DNA of 64,000 bases from assembly GCA_022266195.1 (NCBI GenBank), contig WHVY01000003.1, positions 4,340,001 through 4,404,000 of the forward strand. Direction: 5' to 3'. Made by a program: the position numbers and the translations under genes. The notes under the pieces are model-generated. The model was not told the DNA's origin and ran no database searches. It saw only the letters and a list, made by a program, of their open reading frames with translations. This DNA comes from Tetranychus cinnabarinus. Its lineage: Eukaryota; Arthropoda; Arachnida; Trombidiformes; Tetranychidae. Positions 60,851-64,000 of the stretch are shown here, piece by piece (positions within the stretch are counted from its first letter, which is position 1; every line of letters starts with the position of its first letter).

Positions 60851-63644
60851 ATGTCATCATATTGTCTTCGTAGGAACAATCATTGTTTCGACCTTGCTGA
60901 ACATTTTGAGAAAATGTTCAAGGATGAAAGCATGGTTGATGTGACTCTATCCTGTGGTGATGGAATCATCAAAGCCCACAAAATGATTCTCTCTGCCTGT
61001 TCATCGTACTTCAAAAATATTTTCACTAAATTTAACAACCCTTACCAGTATCCTATTGTTATAATTAAGGATATGCCCTTTGAAGATCTGAGAGCTATTA
61101 TCGAGTTTATCTATCGAGGTGAAGTCACGGTAGCACACAATAATTTGAAATCAGTCCTGCGATCTGCAGAGGCCCTCAAAGTTAAGGGTTTAAGTGATGC
61201 TCGCCGTCAGATGGAAGGCGATGAGTCATTGGCATCAATGAGAAAAAAGAAAAGAAAACGAAGACGAAAGTCCAGAAAGATGGGTCATGGTGATTCCAGT
61301 AAAACAGGAGAGATGGACGATGAGAATGGGGAAAGAAATGCTGGTTCAACTGATCGATCTGGTGCCGATAAAGGCAAAGATGATAATACGACGGAAGAAG
61401 ATGATGCTACAGATTATTCGGAGGAGGATGATGATGATGATGAGACTGAAAAAGAAGATGATAATACCACAACTAGTATAATAATAACCGAAAGGGAAAC
61501 TACTAATACAGAAGGTGAAATTGAGCCAGCCCGTTTACTGGAACAGTCAATGATTACAGGTGATGTAAGTATCTTTTATATGTCATTTTGAATAAAATAA
61601 TTTCTTTCCGCAGAAAATTTTGCGCTCAAACTAACCTAATCAAGTTGATCAACCCAAATATTCCACGTTTATAACCATATCTTACCATTATTATTCACTA
61701 ACATATCTAATCTTCCTTTTCCAACTCTCCAGTTATCAATGAAACTTTATACCCAAATTATTTAAAATTCACTAATCCGGAATTTTTTCTCCTTTCTATT
61801 TGAAAATTATAGCAAGATAGAGCCTCCAACGAGGTGTCCAGGTTCCAGGCTCCAATGATGCCTCACCATCGGCAAACTCATCAACAACAACAACAACAAA
61901 GCCAACAATTATCATCAAATATAAGTCAAGCCATGAGAGGTAGATACCCTTTTGATCACCTTTTATTCCGCTCGAACTGAATCGCTCAGTCTCAATTTGT
62001 CAATTATTCGTGATTTTCTCGACACATTGCTATCCAATTTTAACTTCTGTTTCTATCCTTCCCTCTTCTACTGTATCCTTATCCTCTCCCCCTTTTTACT
62101 CTCTCTTTCTCTCTTGTCTCTTATGAATCGCTTTTACTTAAAAATGATTTCTTTTTCTTTTACATCAGGTCACTTCGGGGAAAGTAGTGGTCTATTAGCA
62201 GCAATGAACGTATCATCCCATTCATCATCCTTGCCAAACAGTCAATCGCAATTAAATTCATCACATAGCCATGTACCTGGTATACCGGGTATGCCTTCCT
62301 ATGAAGCCAGCTCTCTTTCAATGCCTGGCCCAAGCACCATTTCACCGATAACACCTCGTCCTATTCATCATGGTCAAGGTTAGCATGGAATTTTAATTTG
62401 CATCTTATATTCATTTTATTCACCATTTCTCATCATATTCTCCAATTTATATTTTATTCCTTTCATCTTCCTTAATTTCACCTTTTTTATCTTATTTCGT
62501 TCTCATACTTTTTGTACAGTTCTATTTATGCTATTCATTGATAACTATCTCAACAAGAATTCGCAACAGATTAGAACTCGTTCACATTCAATGCTAATTG
62601 TTTAAAACTTAGAAAGTGAGAGAGAAAGCACCACACTTCATGTTAATGAAGCATACAAACAAAACATTAAGATTATACTAGTCTTGAAGTAACCTTTTTC
62701 CTTGTTCCTTTTATCTTTTATTTTCATGGTTATCTTGAATTTCGATGATTTTTCAACAGATTTCAAGAATAGTACATTAACAAAATCGACTAGTATTCAT
62801 GATATTTCTGTCTCTATTAACTGATCTAAAATAGCAGTTTCTGTTTTTTCTTGAAACATATTGCATATAACACCATCATCAGTAGAAATTTATAGTTTCT
62901 ATCATTACGATCGCCGTCATCATCATAATCATCGTAGTCATCATAATCAACATCATCGTAATCATCATTATCGTCGTCGTCATCATCATCATCATCATTG
63001 TATAATAGTCATTATCATCATCAGTAGAGTCATCATCATTTACTTTGCCCTCTTATTTTTATCCTCTTTTATTCTTCATTCTCTTCGTTTTTTTCTCAGA
63101 AATACACGTTCTTAGGTCCTTTGTTAATGTTATTTCTTGTTCAGACATCAAAATATACTTTCGTTCTTTCACTCTCTTTCCTCGTAGAGATATTTTGACG
63201 TCTCTTCATCTTTCACCACATTCACCTCAACTGATTATCACTTTTTTACTCATTTTTTGTTTCTCTTTTGTACTTTTTTATTTCTTTTCTCTTATTACAG
63301 AGCATAATTCGGGCTCATCACATTCTTCACACCCCTCTCATCCTAACCAAGTGCCACAAAATCTTCAATCGGCGCAACTATTACCTCCAATCCAGATGCA
63401 TCCATCACTTGGTTGCCACTCTTTTTCACCTTTATCTGTTGACTCTTTGACCGGTAAAAGACACTATCAATGTCCTGAATGTTTCAAAACTTTCACTGAA
63501 AAGGGTAACATGAAAAGGCACACGCAAATACATTCACAAAATCGAAATAGATTCATGTGTGACCTGTGTTCCAAATGTTTCGCTTGGAAGGATAATTTTA
63601 ATCGTCATCGACGCATTGCCCATAGTGAACTTAACTGTAAATAA
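60851..63644 (+). CDS. BTB/POZ domain C2H2 zinc-finger protein
   Basis: Exons 60851-61564, 61813-61939, 62169-62378 and 63301-63644 give 464 aa. It is probably a nuclear transcription factor of the arthropod lola/tramtrack/bric-a-brac group. The BTB domain (about 10-125) opens with YCLRRNNHCFDLAEHFEKMF, the usual CLRWNNH-type start, and contains DVTLSCGDGIIKAHKMILSA, YIFYRGEV-like FIYRGEVTV and AEALKVKGLSD. A basic patch KKKRKRRRKSRK (about 131-143, possible nuclear localisation signal) and an acidic run (about 185-205) follow. Exon 2 has polyQ. Exon 4 carries two C2H2 fingers: YQCPECFKTFTEKGNMKRH (about 403-425) and FMCDLCSKCFAWKDNFNRH (about 432-455). The last intron is 922 bp. Such loci often use alternative 3' zinc-finger exons; any others would lie beyond the window. 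I cannot assign an orthologue. Confidence 0.92.
62870..63035. repeat. (CAT/CGT)n microsatellite in BTB gene intron 3
   Basis: Imperfect trinucleotide array (catcat, cgtcat, catcgt words) inside the last intron of the BTB zinc-finger gene. The His-rich ORF over it is an artefact of the repeat. Confidence 0.8.
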
Positions 63645-64000
63645 CTTTTCATTTAGTCCTATTCACCCTTCACCTTTATCCCTCAACCCGTCTATCAATC
63701 TTCTCAGTAAACTAATTATTTATCTAACTCACTCACTAATATTTCTCAGCTATTCCTATTCCAATCTCCCTCCTCCTCTCTCTCTACCAATCTCAATCTC
63801 TCACCCACTTTCTCTTCTTACTTTGCCTCTTACTCTCACTTTCTTCTCCTTTTCTGTCTCAACCTGTGTAGTTCATAAGCAAAATTACCAACAACCCAAA
63901 ACAAAAAGCTGAAAGCTTGTCGCAATAAGTTAACTTTTCAGGCTCTTTTGTTATTTATGATCGACTTTCTCTGATACTCACACTGATACTCTCACTTTTA
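63645..64000. other. 3' flank of the BTB zinc-finger gene
   Basis: Pyrimidine-rich sequence after the stop, probably 3' UTR; no canonical poly(A) signal was noticed before the window ends. Confidence 0.4.

Noticed and set aside
62861..63115. His/Arg-rich ORF in the BTB gene intron
   Set aside because: It is a translation of the CAT/CGT microsatellite between two clear splice sites.
1..64000. CRISPR arrays, operons or bacterial-type systems
   Set aside because: Intron-containing animal genes throughout; no regularly spaced short repeats.

Overview
This is a eukaryotic nuclear window. It is AT-rich, and its genes are split by short GT-AG introns, many of 60-200 bp. Ten of the eleven multi-exon protein models and one intronless model have clear animal orthologues. 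The compact introns, the animal gene set and a strongly diverged ionotropic-receptor-like gene suggest an arthropod. A mite such as a spider mite is my best guess, but that is an inference. All exon joins below were read by eye; in every model the joined coding length is a multiple of three.

Layout, left to right. An FBXO11 orthologue (minus, 3808-8763) is preceded at 1113-2070 by an inverted, scrambled partial copy of itself. A short-chain dehydrogenase (minus, 10223-11485) and a decayed SIPA1L exon copy (13400-14230) lie before the intact SIPA1L RapGAP/PDZ gene (minus, 14922-20076). A 4 kb gene-free interval leads to SLC12A8 (plus, 24284-27141), which converges on an evectin-like PH-domain gene (minus, 27881-29088). 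An intronless ST6GAL-type sialyltransferase (minus, 31683-32909) lies between two 560 bp direct repeats, the second of which forms the upstream region of IFT74 (plus, 34206-35869). VPS18 (minus, 36057-39695), an unrecognised 344-aa gene (minus, 40814-42271) and QSOX (plus, 44343-46602) are interleaved with duplicated pieces of VPS18 and QSOX. A PIX/ARHGEF7 RhoGEF (minus, 47250-49258), an ionotropic-receptor-like gene (minus, 50106-51667) and PICK1 (minus, 53957-56046) follow. PICK1 is bracketed by two copies of a long-inverted-repeat foldback element; the right copy carries a fragment of the PICK1 3' end. A BTB/POZ C2H2 zinc-finger gene (plus, 60851-63644) closes the window.

The genes are mostly unrelated housekeeping and signalling loci (ubiquitin ligase, Rap signalling, transport, endolysosomal tethering, ciliary transport, oxidative folding, synaptic scaffold), not a pathway cluster. 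The most unusual property is structural. At least five genes have partial, intron-containing copies of themselves nearby, so these arose by DNA-level duplication rather than retroposition. In two of them a nearly identical core sits inside clearly diverged flanks, which suggests patchy gene conversion. In three places a gene lies between direct repeats. The foldback element pair has about 567 bp arms in its better copy, and its central loop is inverted between the two copies.
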